A stretch of DNA of 64,000 bases, taken from Cyanobacteria bacterium GSL.Bin1. GTDB taxonomy: Bacteria; Cyanobacteriota; Cyanobacteriia; Cyanobacteriales; Rubidibacteraceae. Positions 38,478-50,977 of the stretch are shown here, in pieces. Within the stretch, counting starts at the first letter, position 1. Every line of letters starts with the position of its first letter. Location of the stretch: positions 1-64,000 of the forward strand of contig JAAANX010000149.1 of NCBI GenBank assembly GCA_009909085.1, given 5' to 3'. The position numbers were made by a program, and so were the translations under genes. Below the pieces are notes generated by a model. The model ran no database searches. It saw only the letters and a list, made by a program, of their open reading frames with translations, and was not told the DNA's origin.

Positions 38478-38816
38478 ACCTCCTTGTTCAACTGCAGCTT
38501 AAGTGGATAATACCGTTTATCAAAAGTCACTGGAAACTTAGCCCTAGTTTGTAGGGAGGTTCAATTAAGGATCTCTCTAGCCACTTTTGAGAATTGGTAT
38601 AATTTCTCCTCCTATCTTTAATTTAAAACACAATCTACAGTTGAGGTGAAGTGAGTTTCACAATTATTTGCTTTCTGAGGATGCTTGTAACTGTAAATTT
38701 AAATAAATGGTGCTGCCAAAAGAATGAGTAATTAAATGCCATAGTCAAATCAACTTTGGCTTTTTACTAACATCAATGGCAGCAACCGTTTGCCGGTAAT
38801 AAAGGACATTTAAAAG
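38478..38816. other. Intergenic region, GYD gene / ugd
   Basis: About 340 bases with no frame or RNA I can support. It should carry the GYD promoter at its left end and the 3' untranslated region of ugd at its right. No clear terminator hairpin is seen. Confidence 0.4.
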
Positions 38817-40193
38817 TTAACGCCCCATGCCAAGATAATGAAAACCAACTCCCTGTAACGCTTCTCGATCTAAGAAGTTACGCCCGTCAATCATAACTGG
38901 ACTATTCATTAATCCTGCCATTTTTTCATAATCAAGGGATAAAAATTGCTGCCAATCCGTTACTAAAACTAAGGCATCACAATTATCAGCGAGGCGTTCA
39001 GCATCAGTCTCGACAATTACGTTTGATAACCCGTCACGAATCCCTGACTGAGAAACAATCGGGTCGTATGCCTTCACTTTTGCCCCTAAACGAGTTAACT
39101 CGGTAATAATGTTTAGAGCCGGAGCATCCCGCATATCATCGGTATTTGGCTTAAAGGTCAGTCCGAGTAAGCCAATCACTTTTCCTTTTAGGATTTTCAG
39201 TTCTTTTTGCAGTTTTTCAACCACTAAAAGGCGTTGTCGTTTATTAACACTAACTGCTGACTTTAAAAGTTCTGCTTCATAATTGTAATCATCCGCGGTG
39301 TGAATCAAGGCAGAAACATCTTTGGGAAAACAGGATCCCCCCCAGCCGATTCCTGCTTGTAAGAATTTATGTCCAATCCGAGAATCTAAACCAATCCCTT
39401 TTGCGACTTGGGTGACATCCGCGCCCACGCGATCGCAGATGTTAGCAACTTCGTTAATAAAACTAATCTTTGTGGCGAGAAACGCATTGGCTGCATATTT
39501 AATCATTTCTGCAGAACTGAGATCGGTTACAACCACATCCACAGGGGAACTCGAGGAATCCTCAGCAAACTCGCGTTTGACAATCGGTTTGTATAACTCT
39601 TGCATCATCATCAGAGCTTTCTCACTATTGCCGCCCAAAACAATCCGATCCGGGTTAAAGGTATCATAAACGGCAGAACCCTCCCGTAAAAACTCGGGAT
39701 TACTAACCACATCGAACTCAGCGTCTCTCGCTGAATTCAGGTTACTGCCCTGTCCTAATTCTTGGAGACGTTCATTGAGCCCATCAAGAACAATCATCCG
39801 TACCCAGTCACCCGAACCAATAGGAACGGTTGATTTATTAACAATTACTTTGTAACTGCCATCTAGGTGATAGCCAATCCCCTTTGCAACTGCTTCGACG
39901 TAGCGAGTGTCACTTTCGCCATTGGGCAGTGCTGGCGTTCCCACAGCAATAAAAAGGATTTCGCCATGCTCGACCCCTTTGCCTAGATCCGTCGTAAACT
40001 CGAGACGACCTGCTTGCGTTGAAGCCTGCATTAATTCTGAGAGTTGCGGCTCATAAATCGGCGGTTGTCCCCCTTGCATTAATTTAACTTTTTCTTCGTT
40101 ATTATCAACACAAATAACGTCATGTCCAGCATGAGATAGACAGACACCCGTCACTAAGCCGACGTAACCTGTTCCAATAACACAAACACGCAT
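38817..40193 (-). CDS. ugd: UDP-glucose 6-dehydrogenase
   Basis: Oxidises UDP-glucose to UDP-glucuronate with two NAD+. The 458-residue protein has the N-terminal NAD motif GTGYVGLVTG, the catalytic cysteine in GWGGSCFPKD, and the C-terminal UDP-binding domain (GLTFKPNTDDMRDAP). It follows a UDP-glucuronate decarboxylase gene on the same strand, 68 bases apart, so the pair makes UDP-xylose, probably for exopolysaccharide or cell-surface glycans. Confidence 0.96.
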   Translation of the reverse strand: MRVCVIGTGYVGLVTGVCLSHAGHDVICVDNNEEKVKLMQGGQPPIYEPQLSELMQASTQAGRLEFTTDLGKGVEHGEILFIAVGTPALPNGESDTRYVEAVAKGIGYHLDGSYKVIVNKSTVPIGSGDWVRMIVLDGLNERLQELGQGSNLNSARDAEFDVVSNPEFLREGSAVYDTFNPDRIVLGGNSEKALMMMQELYKPIVKREFAEDSSSSPVDVVVTDLSSAEMIKYAANAFLATKISFINEVANICDRVGADVTQVAKGIGLDSRIGHKFLQAGIGWGGSCFPKDVSALIHTADDYNYEAELLKSAVSVNKRQRLLVVEKLQKELKILKGKVIGLLGLTFKPNTDDMRDAPALNIITELTRLGAKVKAYDPIVSQSGIRDGLSNVIVETDAERLADNCDALVLVTDWQQFLSLDYEKMAGLMNSPVMIDGRNFLDREALQGVGFHYLGMGR

Positions 40194-40261
40194 AAGTGTA
40201 ATTCCTTAGTTGATTTCTTCTAGATTACCCTAATGATTCAAATCTGTCTGCAATTGTTCCG

Positions 40262-41215
40262 TTAGGATTGGGTGACAGATTGAGAATGGAAAGCATACCG
40301 ATCGCGAAAATCTTCAATCAAGAATTCTAACCCAGCTTCTAGGGGAACATGGGGGTCCCAGCCCAAAATTTCTTTCGCTTTTGTAATATCGGGCTGCCGT
40401 TTCTTGGGATCATCTTGAGGTAAGGGTTTATACGCAATTCCGAGATCAGGATTAATCATGCCTTGGATCATCTGAGCAAGTTCTAAGATCGTATATTCTC
40501 CTGGGTTCCCTAAATTCACCGGTCCCATATAATTGCCATTCATGAGACGAATTAGCCCATCCACTAAGTCTGAGACATAGCAGAAGCTACGGGTTTGTGA
40601 GCCATCTCCATAAACCGTAATCGGTTCATTACGCAACGATTGAGCAACAAAATTACTGACCACACGACCGTCATTCTCTAACATTCGAGGTCCATAGGTA
40701 TTGAAGATCCGGGCAACTCGGATCTCAACGCCATTATCCCGGTGGTAGTCAAATGCTAGCGTTTCAGCAATGCGTTTTCCTTCGTCGTAACAACTGCGAA
40801 TCCCTGTACAACTCACATTGCCACGATATTCTTCCGGTTGGGGATGCACTTCCGGATCGCCATAAACTTCGGAGGTGGAAGCCAGTAAAAATCGAGCTTT
40901 AACCCGTTTGGCGAGCCCTAACATATGCAAAGTTCCCATGACATTGGTTTTGACCGTCTTGACCGGGTTAAACTGATAATGAACCGGAGAAGCGGGACAA
41001 GCAAGGTGGTAAATTTGATCGATTTCTAAACGGATCGGTTCTGTAATATCATGACGGATTGCTTCAAAGTAGGGATTGCTCAACCAATGTTTGATATTAT
41101 CTTTGCGTCCAGTGTAGAAGTTATCGAGACAAATAACCTCGTGTCCTTCTGACATTAAACGATCAATGAGGTGGGAGCCAATAAAACCAGCACCGCCAGT
41201 TACTAAGATTCTCAT
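40262..41215 (-). CDS. UDP-glucuronate decarboxylase (UDP-xylose synthase)
   Basis: A 317-residue short-chain dehydrogenase/reductase that converts UDP-glucuronate to UDP-xylose. The N-terminal NAD motif is GGAGFIGSH, and the catalytic region is SCYDEGKR (Tyr and Lys), the Uxs signature rather than that of dTDP-glucose dehydratases. [15 protein letters not shown] is also typical of Uxs. It is the first gene of the pair with ugd. Confidence 0.93.
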   Translation of the reverse strand: MRILVTGGAGFIGSHLIDRLMSEGHEVICLDNFYTGRKDNIKHWLSNPYFEAIRHDITEPIRLEIDQIYHLACPASPVHYQFNPVKTVKTNVMGTLHMLGLAKRVKARFLLASTSEVYGDPEVHPQPEEYRGNVSCTGIRSCYDEGKRIAETLAFDYHRDNGVEIRVARIFNTYGPRMLENDGRVVSNFVAQSLRNEPITVYGDGSQTRSFCYVSDLVDGLIRLMNGNYMGPVNLGNPGEYTILELAQMIQGMINPDLGIAYKPLPQDDPKKRQPDITKAKEILGWDPHVPLEAGLEFLIEDFRDRYAFHSQSVTQS

Positions 41216-41439
41216 TTTGCCAGCAGAATTACGATAAGTTTAATATATAAGGTACCCTTCTCTGCTGGGTATGTCTACAGTGAGGGTAACCAAAGGCTGA
41301 TTTTTGTCGTAAGAGGTCGGATCAGCAATGTACGAAGGCGATGAAATTAGCGATCCTGACCATTGTCTTGTTTTTGGAAATTGTCAAGATGCAGAAACCC
41401 TAGACGCTACAAAAATCACAAATTGTCGCGCTTTACTCA

Positions 41440-42900
41440 TTAGCAACTTTTTAATTGTGTTAATAACAAGAGCAGTTGATCAATAGTTGCCCTCTGTTCC
41501 GATGCTAAACGTTGAGAATGATTGAGAAAAATACTCAAGACTAACGGTTGATAATTGGGTAGGTTAAGATAGCCGGATAAAGCAGAAATACCAGTAAGAC
41601 TTCCTGTTTTTGCCTTTAAATTGCCCTGTAATGGTGTTCCTTGAAACCGATTTTCTAAAGTTCCGTTTACACCAGCTACGGCGAGAGAAGACTGAAAGCT
41701 TGCTGCATTTTTACTACTCAACATTCCTTGCAATAGTTGCGCGATCGCGCGAGGAGTTACTAAATTCCGTCGCGAAAGTCCGGATCCATCTGCTAAATAA
41801 TAACTGTTCGGAGAAACACCTAGTTGTGTTAATTGTTCTTTGATTACTTCTTTTTGGGTTTCTGCCATTAACACTTTTAACAAGGCTTCTGCATATAAAT
41901 TATTACTATTACGATTCACTTCTTGAATCAATTTACTGACAGCAGGAGAATCAAGTTCTATAATAGGTTCACCCGCGACTGGAACCAAGGCTGCATCTGA
42001 AAATTGGACTTGATTAACCTTAATTCCTTGTTCTCCGAGTTTTTTTAGGAGAACATCTCGAAAATAATAATCAGGATTGGGAATCGCTAATTGCCAAACA
42101 TCAGTTTCAATATCTTGGGGGAGTTTTCCGCTTAAATTAAGTTGTGAAGTGCCAAACTTTCGTTGTAATTCAACTTGATAATCGGTATGAGGTGGCGCGG
42201 TCATTGCTTCTCCCTGCAATTGCCATTGTGACGCCGCAATATCATTATCCCAAGCCACTTTTGCCACTTCCTCAATCTTTTGCGGACGTAAGGTTAATGT
42301 GACCGCATTTTCATCTAAGATTAAACTATTCACTGCGGTTCCATAAGCTGCATAAACATCTTCCCATTCCCAAGTGGGATTAATCGCAGGAGAATCAAAA
42401 TATCCCGTTTCTAAAATGAGGGTTGCAATAGAACGAACTCCCTTTTGGTTTAATGTCTTTGCCAGTTGCTCTAAATCATTACTATTTAAAGAAGGATCTC
42501 CTTTACCAATAATCTGTAATGTTTGCAATTCCGGTGCGGTCCCTTGAGCAAAAATAGGCGTTATCAATTTAAATTGAGGGGTTAATTCATTTAAAGCCGC
42601 TGCAGTTGTCAATAATTTAACGTTAGAAGCAGGAATAAAAAATTGATCTGGGTTGCGTTGATATAAGATCGTTTCAGAAAGCGAAGATTGAATGATCATT
42701 CCCCAGCGAGAACCCTCTGTAGTCTCTTCAATAATCTGATCAATTTTTTCGGGTAACTGTTGTGGACAAAAAGCTTCTGAATTGGAATCACTATTGTTTG
42801 CTAATACCTTGGTATTGGTTAGCGATAAAGTAAAGCAAGCTAAAATGATGGAATGAAAAGCAAGTTTAATCTTCAATGTTCTAGATTTAATTTTAGTCAA
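41440..42900 (-). CDS. dacB: D-alanyl-D-alanine carboxypeptidase/endopeptidase, PBP4 type (S13)
   Basis: A periplasmic peptidoglycan hydrolase of 486 residues. A basic N-terminus and hydrophobic stretch form a signal peptide ending near VLAN (about 34). Active-site motifs are SNVK (Ser 92, Lys 95), SNN (in NRNSNNLYAEALLK) and KTG (AKTGSLTGIS). The insert between the first two motifs is typical of class C low-mass PBPs. It appears to be a single gene. Confidence 0.93.
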   Translation of the reverse strand: MTKIKSRTLKIKLAFHSIILACFTLSLTNTKVLANNSDSNSEAFCPQQLPEKIDQIIEETTEGSRWGMIIQSSLSETILYQRNPDQFFIPASNVKLLTTAAALNELTPQFKLITPIFAQGTAPELQTLQIIGKGDPSLNSNDLEQLAKTLNQKGVRSIATLILETGYFDSPAINPTWEWEDVYAAYGTAVNSLILDENAVTLTLRPQKIEEVAKVAWDNDIAASQWQLQGEAMTAPPHTDYQVELQRKFGTSQLNLSGKLPQDIETDVWQLAIPNPDYYFRDVLLKKLGEQGIKVNQVQFSDAALVPVAGEPIIELDSPAVSKLIQEVNRNSNNLYAEALLKVLMAETQKEVIKEQLTQLGVSPNSYYLADGSGLSRRNLVTPRAIAQLLQGMLSSKNAASFQSSLAVAGVNGTLENRFQGTPLQGNLKAKTGSLTGISALSGYLNLPNYQPLVLSIFLNHSQRLASEQRATIDQLLLLLTQLKSC

Positions 42901-42980
42901 TCAAGGATTAAGGTGATTTAAATTTTAAACTGCAAATAAGAAAACATTAAGACTGAATTTAACAAAGCCGGAAAACCTCT

Positions 42981-43568
42981 TCAAGCATAATTTTCAAATC
43001 GTTCAATTGATAAAACAAAGCCGGGCAATACGTCTTCTCCAGATAGTTTTGTTGGTAATTGGCGCACTTCTTTTTCTTTCCCTTGACGATAAATTTCTAC
43101 TTCCTGATCTTGAGGATTAAATAACCACCCTAACCTCACACCACTGATTAAATATTCTGCCATTTTTCCTTGGAGACTCGCTAAAGTATCGCTAGGAGAA
43201 CGTAACTCTAAAATAAAATCGGGGGCAATTGGGGGAAATTTTTTTCGTTGTTCAGGTGTTAAAGATTGCCAGCGGGATAATTCCACCCAGGCTGCATCTG
43301 GAGAACGATCACCGCCATTGGGTAAGTTAAAAATGGTGGAAGAACTAAACACTTTTCCCAGTTGCGTTTGACGATTCCATAAAGTTAAATCAGCCCCTAA
43401 TTCAAGTTCTTGATTCCCACTGTATCCGCCAACCGGACTCATAACAATTAATTCTCCATTGCGCGATCGTTCCATTGGAATGTCTGGGTTGGCTAGACAA
43501 AGTTGATAAAATTGCTCATCACTGAGATTAACCGGTTTGACATTTAAAGTTAAGGGAAACGTTAACAT
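42981..43568 (-). CDS. Uma2 family (DUF820) protein, second copy
   Basis: A 195-residue member of the same broad family as the gene at 278, but from a different subgroup (MSPVGGYSGNQELELGADLT, then DRSPDAAWVELSRW, then PDFILELRSPSDTLASL with the expected Asp/Glu of the nuclease fold, and GVRLGWLFNPQDQEVEIYR). It sits nine bases after the ABC ATPase gene on the same strand and may be transcribed with it by accident. Function unknown. Confidence 0.88.
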   Translation of the reverse strand: MLTFPLTLNVKPVNLSDEQFYQLCLANPDIPMERSRNGELIVMSPVGGYSGNQELELGADLTLWNRQTQLGKVFSSSTIFNLPNGGDRSPDAAWVELSRWQSLTPEQRKKFPPIAPDFILELRSPSDTLASLQGKMAEYLISGVRLGWLFNPQDQEVEIYRQGKEKEVRQLPTKLSGEDVLPGFVLSIERFENYA

Positions 43569-43577
43569 AGTAACAGT

Positions 43578-45230
43578 TTAAGAAGAACTCACTTTTAACT
43601 GTGGGGCAGCTTTAAGTAGTGTTTTTGTATAAGGATGTTGAGGGGAATTAAAAAGGGCTTCGGTTTCTCTTAATTCTACAATTTTTCCTTGATTCATTAC
43701 AGCAATGCGGTTACATAAAAATCTCGCAACTGAGAGATCGTGAGTAATAAATAGATAGGTCAAATTAAACTCATCTTTGAGGGATCGCATTAAGTCTAAA
43801 ACTTGTGTTTGTACCGTTGCATCTAACATACTCACTGGTTCATCACAAATCATCAGTTGTGGATTGGTAATTAACGATCGCGCAATGGAAACCCGTTGTT
43901 GTTGACCGCCTGATAAATCTTTTGGATAGCGGTGATAGTATTCTTCGACTGGTGTTAATCCCACTTTTTCTAAAATCGCTTTTACTTTTTCTTTTGCTTC
44001 TTTGGCAGTGGCTAGCTGATGAATAAATAAGGGATCAGCGATACTTTCTCCCACTTTCATTAATGGGTTTAAGCAAGCTAAGGGATCTTGGAAAATCATC
44101 TGAATGTGACGACGAAATTTTCGTACAGTAATATCTGATAATGTCGTTAAATCTTTTCCGCTGAAATCAACTTTTCCGGAAGTAGGACGGACCAACTGTA
44201 AAATACTCCGAGATAAAGTACTTTTGCCACAACCCGACTCACCCACTAAGCCTAAAATTTCTCCTGGAAATAATTCAAAACTGACCCCATCGACAGCTTT
44301 GATAATTGTCGGCTCTTTTTTTAGTAATTGTTGAATTAAATTTTGTTCTAAGGTGTAGTGCTGAACGAGATTTTCTACTCGTAAAAGCGGGATTTCTTTT
44401 GCTGAGTTGGATGCTTGTTGAGGATTAACGTGAAGATGAAGCGCGGCGTTTAATAGTGACTGTGTATAATTATGATCTGGCTGGGATAAAACTTGTTCTG
44501 CCTTGCCCTCTTCCACTAGTTTTCCTTGGTACATGACTGCCACGCGATCGCAGTATTCTCCCACTAAGGCTAAGTCATGAGAAATTAACAGTAACCCGAC
44601 ATTTTTTTCCTGACATAAACGGGTCAGTTCTTGTAAAATTTCTGCCGAAACCGTAACATCTAAACTTGTCGTTGGTTCATCGGCAATAATTAATTTTGGT
44701 TCTAGTAATAAGGCTAAAGCAATGGCAACCCGTTGACGCATTCCCCCGCTGAATTCATGGGGATATTGTGACCAGCGATTCGCCGGAATTTTCACCGCTT
44801 CCAAAGCAGCGATCGCGCTTTTTTTTGCTTCCTTTTGCGATAATTGGGGACGATGGGCTTGCAGGGTTTCCAAGCAGTGAGTGCCAATGGTCATCAAAGG
44901 ATTTAAGCGCGTCATCGGATCTTGGAACACCAGGGAAACTGCTTCCCCGCGAAATTTGCGCAGGCGTGACGGCGTCATCTTGAGAATTGATTCGCCCTGA
45001 AATCGCAGATCCCCTTCTACTGTTGCATTCCTTAACAAGTGCATGACCGCCCGTCCTAGGGTTGATTTGCCACACCCCGATTCTCCTACTAATCCCAATC
45101 GTTCTCCTGCTTGTAAAGAAAGGGAAACATCATCAACGGCAGTTGTTACACTAGAAGATAAGCGAGTGGAGTAACTAATTTTTAGGTGCTTCAGAGACAG
45201 TAGAGCCTCAGACATCGTGTTAATTGTCAT
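43578..45230 (-). CDS. Fused ABC transporter ATPase, dipeptide/oligopeptide type
   Basis: A 550-residue protein with two complete ATPase domains like DppD-DppF or YejF. Each has Walker A (GESGCGKST), the signature ([22 protein letters not shown]) and Walker B ([22 protein letters not shown]). The oligopeptide-type C-terminal extension is also there. No permease or binding-protein gene is near, so these are encoded elsewhere. The start overlaps the patD stop (ATGA); an ATG five codons later, MSEALLSL, is also possible. Confidence 0.92.
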   Translation of the reverse strand: MTINTMSEALLSLKHLKISYSTRLSSSVTTAVDDVSLSLQAGERLGLVGESGCGKSTLGRAVMHLLRNATVEGDLRFQGESILKMTPSRLRKFRGEAVSLVFQDPMTRLNPLMTIGTHCLETLQAHRPQLSQKEAKKSAIAALEAVKIPANRWSQYPHEFSGGMRQRVAIALALLLEPKLIIADEPTTSLDVTVSAEILQELTRLCQEKNVGLLLISHDLALVGEYCDRVAVMYQGKLVEEGKAEQVLSQPDHNYTQSLLNAALHLHVNPQQASNSAKEIPLLRVENLVQHYTLEQNLIQQLLKKEPTIIKAVDGVSFELFPGEILGLVGESGCGKSTLSRSILQLVRPTSGKVDFSGKDLTTLSDITVRKFRRHIQMIFQDPLACLNPLMKVGESIADPLFIHQLATAKEAKEKVKAILEKVGLTPVEEYYHRYPKDLSGGQQQRVSIARSLITNPQLMICDEPVSMLDATVQTQVLDLMRSLKDEFNLTYLFITHDLSVARFLCNRIAVMNQGKIVELRETEALFNSPQHPYTKTLLKAAPQLKVSSS

Positions 45231-45583
45231 TCTTCTGTAAATGCAGTCGCGAAATGAATTAATTTTGCCACGCGATCGCGCACTCTGGCTAAACGTTGTT
45301 GAGAAGTCTCACTCCTCTGTGAGGTTTGCAAGAACATCATCTCGTTTTGTAATAAGCGCATCAGACGATGAACTTCCGTTTGGGAAGATTGCCAACGAGA
45401 TAAGGTTTCACCCGTGAGTTCTTCTCCCGTTAAAGACATAATTTCTTCCTGGAATTGTTGCTGCAATTCCGAAAAAACAGACTTCAACGTTACGGGATTA
45501 GCCTCTTCTTGAAGCTGTCTCTGTAACTGATTTAACTTCTCTAAAAACCTCTGGTAAGCGTTCCGATAAGATAGGGGTAACAT
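45227..45583 (-). CDS. patD: PatD family protein (heterocyst-frequency control homologue)
   Basis: A 118-residue, all-helical protein that resembles PatD, known from filamentous cyanobacteria, where it influences heterocyst frequency: opening MLPLSYRNAYQRFLEKLNQL, later RLLQNEMMFLQTSQ. Homologues also occur in cyanobacteria that make no heterocysts, so here its role is unknown. It overlaps the ABC ATPase start by four bases and is divergent from relA. Confidence 0.6.
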   Translation of the reverse strand: MLPLSYRNAYQRFLEKLNQLQRQLQEEANPVTLKSVFSELQQQFQEEIMSLTGEELTGETLSRWQSSQTEVHRLMRLLQNEMMFLQTSQRSETSQQRLARVRDRVAKLIHFATAFTEE

Positions 45584-45825
45584 GATGTGCTGAATTTACG
45601 TTACAATTTCTGAAATTAACGGCTATGTTAAAAACCCTTAACTTAACTTTTGCGTAACAGTCAGGACGCTTGCCTTCTTTTAAATTAGGCTTGCTCGTTG
45701 ACTGCCGAAAAACCAAGCAGGTTAAATTGCCCTTTCCGAAGCCAGTTACCAAGGAAACTTGGTCATTGGAGCCATTTCAATTTTAGTCACACCCTATTTG
45801 TAGAACACGAACAGCGAACCCAATT

Positions 45826-48123
45826 ATGGACGCGATGTCTTCGACACGAGCTTTGCTCTACGCGCAAAAAACCCCCACCGAATATAACATACCTTTACCG
45901 CAGTGGTTAGCAGATTGCATTGAAATTGCGAATGATCCGAGTCAAGAGAATGAGCATGCCCAACTGATTGCTCATGCTTTTCAGTTTGCTTACCAACTGC
46001 ATGAGGGTCAATATCGCCGTTCGGGCGAACCCTACATTGCTCATCCAGTAGCGGTTGCCGGTTTAATTCGGGACCTAGGGGGAGGTAGTGCTATGATAGC
46101 CGCTGGCTTCCTCCATGACATTGTGGAAGATACGGAAATTACCTGCGAGGAAATTGAAGAAAAATTTGGGGAAGGGGTGCGTCATCTCGTTGAAGGGGTG
46201 ACTAAACTCTCTAAATTTAACTTTTCCAGTAAAACTGAACGCCAAGCAGAGAACTTCCGGCGGATGTTCTTAGCAATGGCAAAAGATATTCGGGTGATTG
46301 TGGTGAAACTCGCTGATCGACTTCATAATATGCGAACCCTAGAACACCTGAAACCGGAAAAACAGAAACAAATTGCCCTCGAAACCCGAGAAATTTTTGC
46401 TCCTCTTGCCAACCGCTTAGGAATCGGGCGTTTTAAATGGGAATTAGAAGATTTGTCCTTCAAATATCTCGAACCAGAAGCCTTTCAGGAAATTCGAGAA
46501 CTGGTGGCTGATCGACGCGCAGATCGCGAAGCCCGGATCGAAAACGTGATCCAAATTCTACACCAACGCTTTGCTCAAGCCGGGATTGAAGTTGAAGAAT
46601 TGAAAGGTCGTCCCAAACACCTGTATGGCATTTACCAGAAAATGCAGCAGCAGCAAAAGGCCTTTGAAGAAATTTATGATTTAGCTGGGGTGAGAGTCAT
46701 TCTCAAGACGCGAGAAGATTGTTATCGCGCTCTTGCTGTGATTCATGATGCCTTTAAACCCATTCCCGGTCGCTTCAAAGACTATATTGGCTTACCGAAA
46801 CCAAATCGCTATCAATCCCTCCACACCACAGTGATTGGCACTTATGGCAAGCCCATCGAAATGCAAATTCGGACCCTGGAAATGCACCACATTGCCGAAT
46901 ACGGGATTGCCGCCCACTGGTTATATAAAGAAACCGGGGGATCTAGCGACTTTAAGCCCACTGCCGAAGATGAAAAATTTACCTGGTTACGGCAACTTCT
47001 GGAATGGCAAAACGACCTTAAAGATGCCCAAGAATACATCGAAAGCATCCGGGATAATCTTTTTGAAGATGATGTTTTTGTCTTTACCCCCCAAGGGGAT
47101 GTGGTCGCCCTTTCCCGTGGGGCGACGCCTGTTGATTTTGCTTACCATATCCACACCGAAGTGGGAAACCACATGAAAGGGGCGCGGGTGAATGGACGGT
47201 GGACCGTTTTAGATGCACCGTTACACAATGGCGATATTGTTGAGATTATCACCAGCAAAAATAGCCATCCCAGTTTAGATTGGCTGAATTTTGTGGTTAC
47301 GCCCAGTGCCCGAAACCGCATTCGCCAATGGTATAAACGCTCCCATCGGGAAGAAAATATTGCTCGCGGACGCAGTATGTTGGAGAAAGTGATCGGGAAA
47401 TCCGGTTCGGACTCCTTAATGAAATCCGAGCGAATGCAGCGGGTTGCAGAACGATGTAATCATCAAAGTGTGGACGACTTACTTGCTGCCATTGGCTATG
47501 GTGAAATCACAACCAATTCAGTTGCCAGCAAGCTACGAGAAGAATCGTTACAGGAAGAAGAATTAGGGAAAACTGAAGGGATTGGTCATTTAGGAGAAGA
47601 AGCAGTTCAAAGCCTACCGACAACTACTTCTCGTCAAACGTCTTCGCCCAAAGCCAGTAAGTCGCCGATTGCTGGTGTAGAAGGCTTAATGTATCATCGC
47701 GCCGGCTGTTGTTGTCCGCTACCTGGAGAACCGATTGTCGGTGTCGTAACCCGTACTAAGGGCGTAACGATTCACCGCCAAGATTGCTCAAATGTGGAAA
47801 ACATAGATAGCAATCGTGTCATTCCAGTTGATTGGAATCCCATTAATGGCAATGATCAGGGTCGTGCTCCCACTTATACGGTAGATTTAGAAGTAGAAGT
47901 GATTGATCGCGTTGGGATTTTCCGAGATATTCTGGCTCGCTTGAGCGATCAACATATCAATGTTAGTAATGCCAGTGTGAAAACGGGTAAAGGCAAACCT
48001 GCCTTAATTAGCCTTTCCATTGAAGTGAAGGATCATCAGCAAATGCAACACTCCTTTAATCAAATTAAGCAGATGAGTGATGTGCTCAAGCTACGGCGCG
48101 TTCATCAGTGCAGTGATTCTTGA
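45826..48123 (+). CDS. Bifunctional (p)ppGpp synthetase/hydrolase (RelA/SpoT)
   Basis: Makes and degrades the stringent alarmone. The 765-residue protein has an N-terminal HD hydrolase with GFLHDIVEDT (intact), a synthetase domain (RFKDYIGLPKPNRYQSLHTT), TGS (DDVFVFTPQGDVVALSRGAT), a zinc-finger-like Cys cluster (HRAGCCCPLPGEPI; DCSNV) and a C-terminal ACT domain. Both activities should be present. In the leader, a 6-bp hairpin with a GAAA tetraloop lies at 45748-45763. Divergent from patD. Confidence 0.95.
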   Translation: MDAMSSTRALLYAQKTPTEYNIPLPQWLADCIEIANDPSQENEHAQLIAHAFQFAYQLHEGQYRRSGEPYIAHPVAVAGLIRDLGGGSAMIAAGFLHDIVEDTEITCEEIEEKFGEGVRHLVEGVTKLSKFNFSSKTERQAENFRRMFLAMAKDIRVIVVKLADRLHNMRTLEHLKPEKQKQIALETREIFAPLANRLGIGRFKWELEDLSFKYLEPEAFQEIRELVADRRADREARIENVIQILHQRFAQAGIEVEELKGRPKHLYGIYQKMQQQQKAFEEIYDLAGVRVILKTREDCYRALAVIHDAFKPIPGRFKDYIGLPKPNRYQSLHTTVIGTYGKPIEMQIRTLEMHHIAEYGIAAHWLYKETGGSSDFKPTAEDEKFTWLRQLLEWQNDLKDAQEYIESIRDNLFEDDVFVFTPQGDVVALSRGATPVDFAYHIHTEVGNHMKGARVNGRWTVLDAPLHNGDIVEIITSKNSHPSLDWLNFVVTPSARNRIRQWYKRSHREENIARGRSMLEKVIGKSGSDSLMKSERMQRVAERCNHQSVDDLLAAIGYGEITTNSVASKLREESLQEEELGKTEGIGHLGEEAVQSLPTTTSRQTSSPKASKSPIAGVEGLMYHRAGCCCPLPGEPIVGVVTRTKGVTIHRQDCSNVENIDSNRVIPVDWNPINGNDQGRAPTYTVDLEVEVIDRVGIFRDILARLSDQHINVSNASVKTGKGKPALISLSIEVKDHQQMQHSFNQIKQMSDVLKLRRVHQCSDS

Positions 48124-48283
48124 CGCTCCAAAATCTGAAGAAGTTGGATTCTTGGGCTGAATCTTGCCTCCGTCAACTCAGTGGATTTTGGTCTTACAGT
48201 TAAGTCAATGCTTGGTCAATCAACAACAAAGCAGGGCAGAGCAATGCCCTACCCTACTCTTAATGAATGAGTGGTGTTAGATT

Positions 48284-49933
<1,650 letters not shown>

Positions 49934-49945
49934 TTAATGGTTGAC

Positions 49946-50257
49946 TTAGTTAACAATGGCGAGAATGTCGCTTTCTTTCAGGAGAACGTAATCTTCATTA
50001 CTGAGTTTGATATCGGTTCCTGCATACTTGGAATAGAGAACTTTGTCTCCAACTTTGACTTCCGGTTCAGTACGACTACCGTCATCGTTGCGTTTGCCAG
50101 GACCGACCTGCACAACTTCTCCAACTTGAGGCTTTTCTTTTGCGGTATCAGGGAGAAGAATACCGCCGGCCGTTTTTTCTTCTTGCGGACTAATTTTGAC
50201 AAAGACGCGGTCTGCAAGGGGTTTGACAGTAGAAACACTAAGGGATACAGTTGCCAT
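49946..50257 (-). CDS. groES: Co-chaperonin GroES
   Basis: A 103-residue GroEL lid protein ([20 protein letters not shown], mobile loop [14 protein letters not shown], ending [11 protein letters not shown]). First gene of the operon, with the CIRCE operator 18 bases upstream of its start. Confidence 0.97.
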   Translation of the reverse strand: MATVSLSVSTVKPLADRVFVKISPQEEKTAGGILLPDTAKEKPQVGEVVQVGPGKRNDDGSRTEPEVKVGDKVLYSKYAGTDIKLSNEDYVLLKESDILAIVN

Positions 50258-50275
50258 AAATTAATTTCCTCGTTT

Positions 50276-50302
50276 TTAGCACTCTCTAGTTCTGAGTGCT
50301 AA
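50276..50302. promoter_or_regulatory. CIRCE operator (HrcA binding site)
   Basis: A perfect 9-bp inverted repeat, TTAGCACTC and GAGTGCTAA, with a 9-base spacer matches the CIRCE consensus. It lies just upstream of groES, so HrcA repression of groES-groEL, relieved by heat, is expected. Confidence 0.97.
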
Positions 50303-50447
50303 TTTAGCCGAAGTAACTGATGCTTGGCAACTAATGGGTGAGTGTGGGTTCCCGTACCTAATTTTTCTAGTTAAGATATTCCTGAGTAAGATCGGTTCAC
50401 CTTGTGATTAAATATACTCGTTGGGGATTATCCCTGGGATAGTAATA

Positions 50448-50861
50448 ATGGAAGAAACAGCAAATGTGAATAAGGAGTGTCTAGAAACGCTACAAACAAC
50501 AGTGGAGCGTTTAGGACTGCAAAAAATTCAACGGCATCTTTTCTTATGTGCCGACCAAACGAAGCCGAAGTGTTGTTCTCGTGAAGAGGGGTTAGCTACT
50601 TGGAATTACTTGAAGCAACGGTTACAAGAACTGGGATTAGATGATCCCAAGGCGGATTCATCTTGTTTGGTCTTTCGGACTAAAGCAAATTGCCTACGGG
50701 TGTGTTGTTCGGGACCGATTTTGTTAATTTACCCGGATGGGATCTGGTATCATCGCGTAACTCCCAGCGCGATCGAGCGGATCATTCAAGAACATTTACT
50801 GAAAAATCAAGTGGTGGAAGACCATTTGTTTTTCAATCATGCCTTACCAACACCGAATTAA
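50448..50861 (+). CDS. Thioredoxin-like [2Fe-2S] ferredoxin-domain protein
   Basis: A 137-residue protein. Four cysteine positions (HLFLCADQTKPKCC, then ANCLRVC) match the thioredoxin-like [2Fe-2S] ferredoxin fold, followed by GPILLIYPDGIWYHRVTP, where GP.. and the Trp-Tyr are typical. ATG 50448 is chosen over an in-frame TTG at 50421 because similarity to the family begins after it. Electron partner unknown. Divergent from groES. Confidence 0.85.
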   Translation: MEETANVNKECLETLQTTVERLGLQKIQRHLFLCADQTKPKCCSREEGLATWNYLKQRLQELGLDDPKADSSCLVFRTKANCLRVCCSGPILLIYPDGIWYHRVTPSAIERIIQEHLLKNQVVEDHLFFNHALPTPN

Positions 50862-50977
50862 AAAATGTGAATTATGCAACAAGAAATGTGAGATGATTTG
50901 CGATAAAATACTTAGAGACGTTTGCGACTTTTTTCGATTAAATTGAAAAATCTACTCCTACGAATTGGCAAGTACAA

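Noticed and set aside
41328-41486. 52-codon plus-strand frame with three cysteines after the UDP-xylose synthase gene
   Set aside because: It overlaps the end of dacB by 47 bases on the opposite strand and has no clear ribosome-binding site; possible but unsupported.
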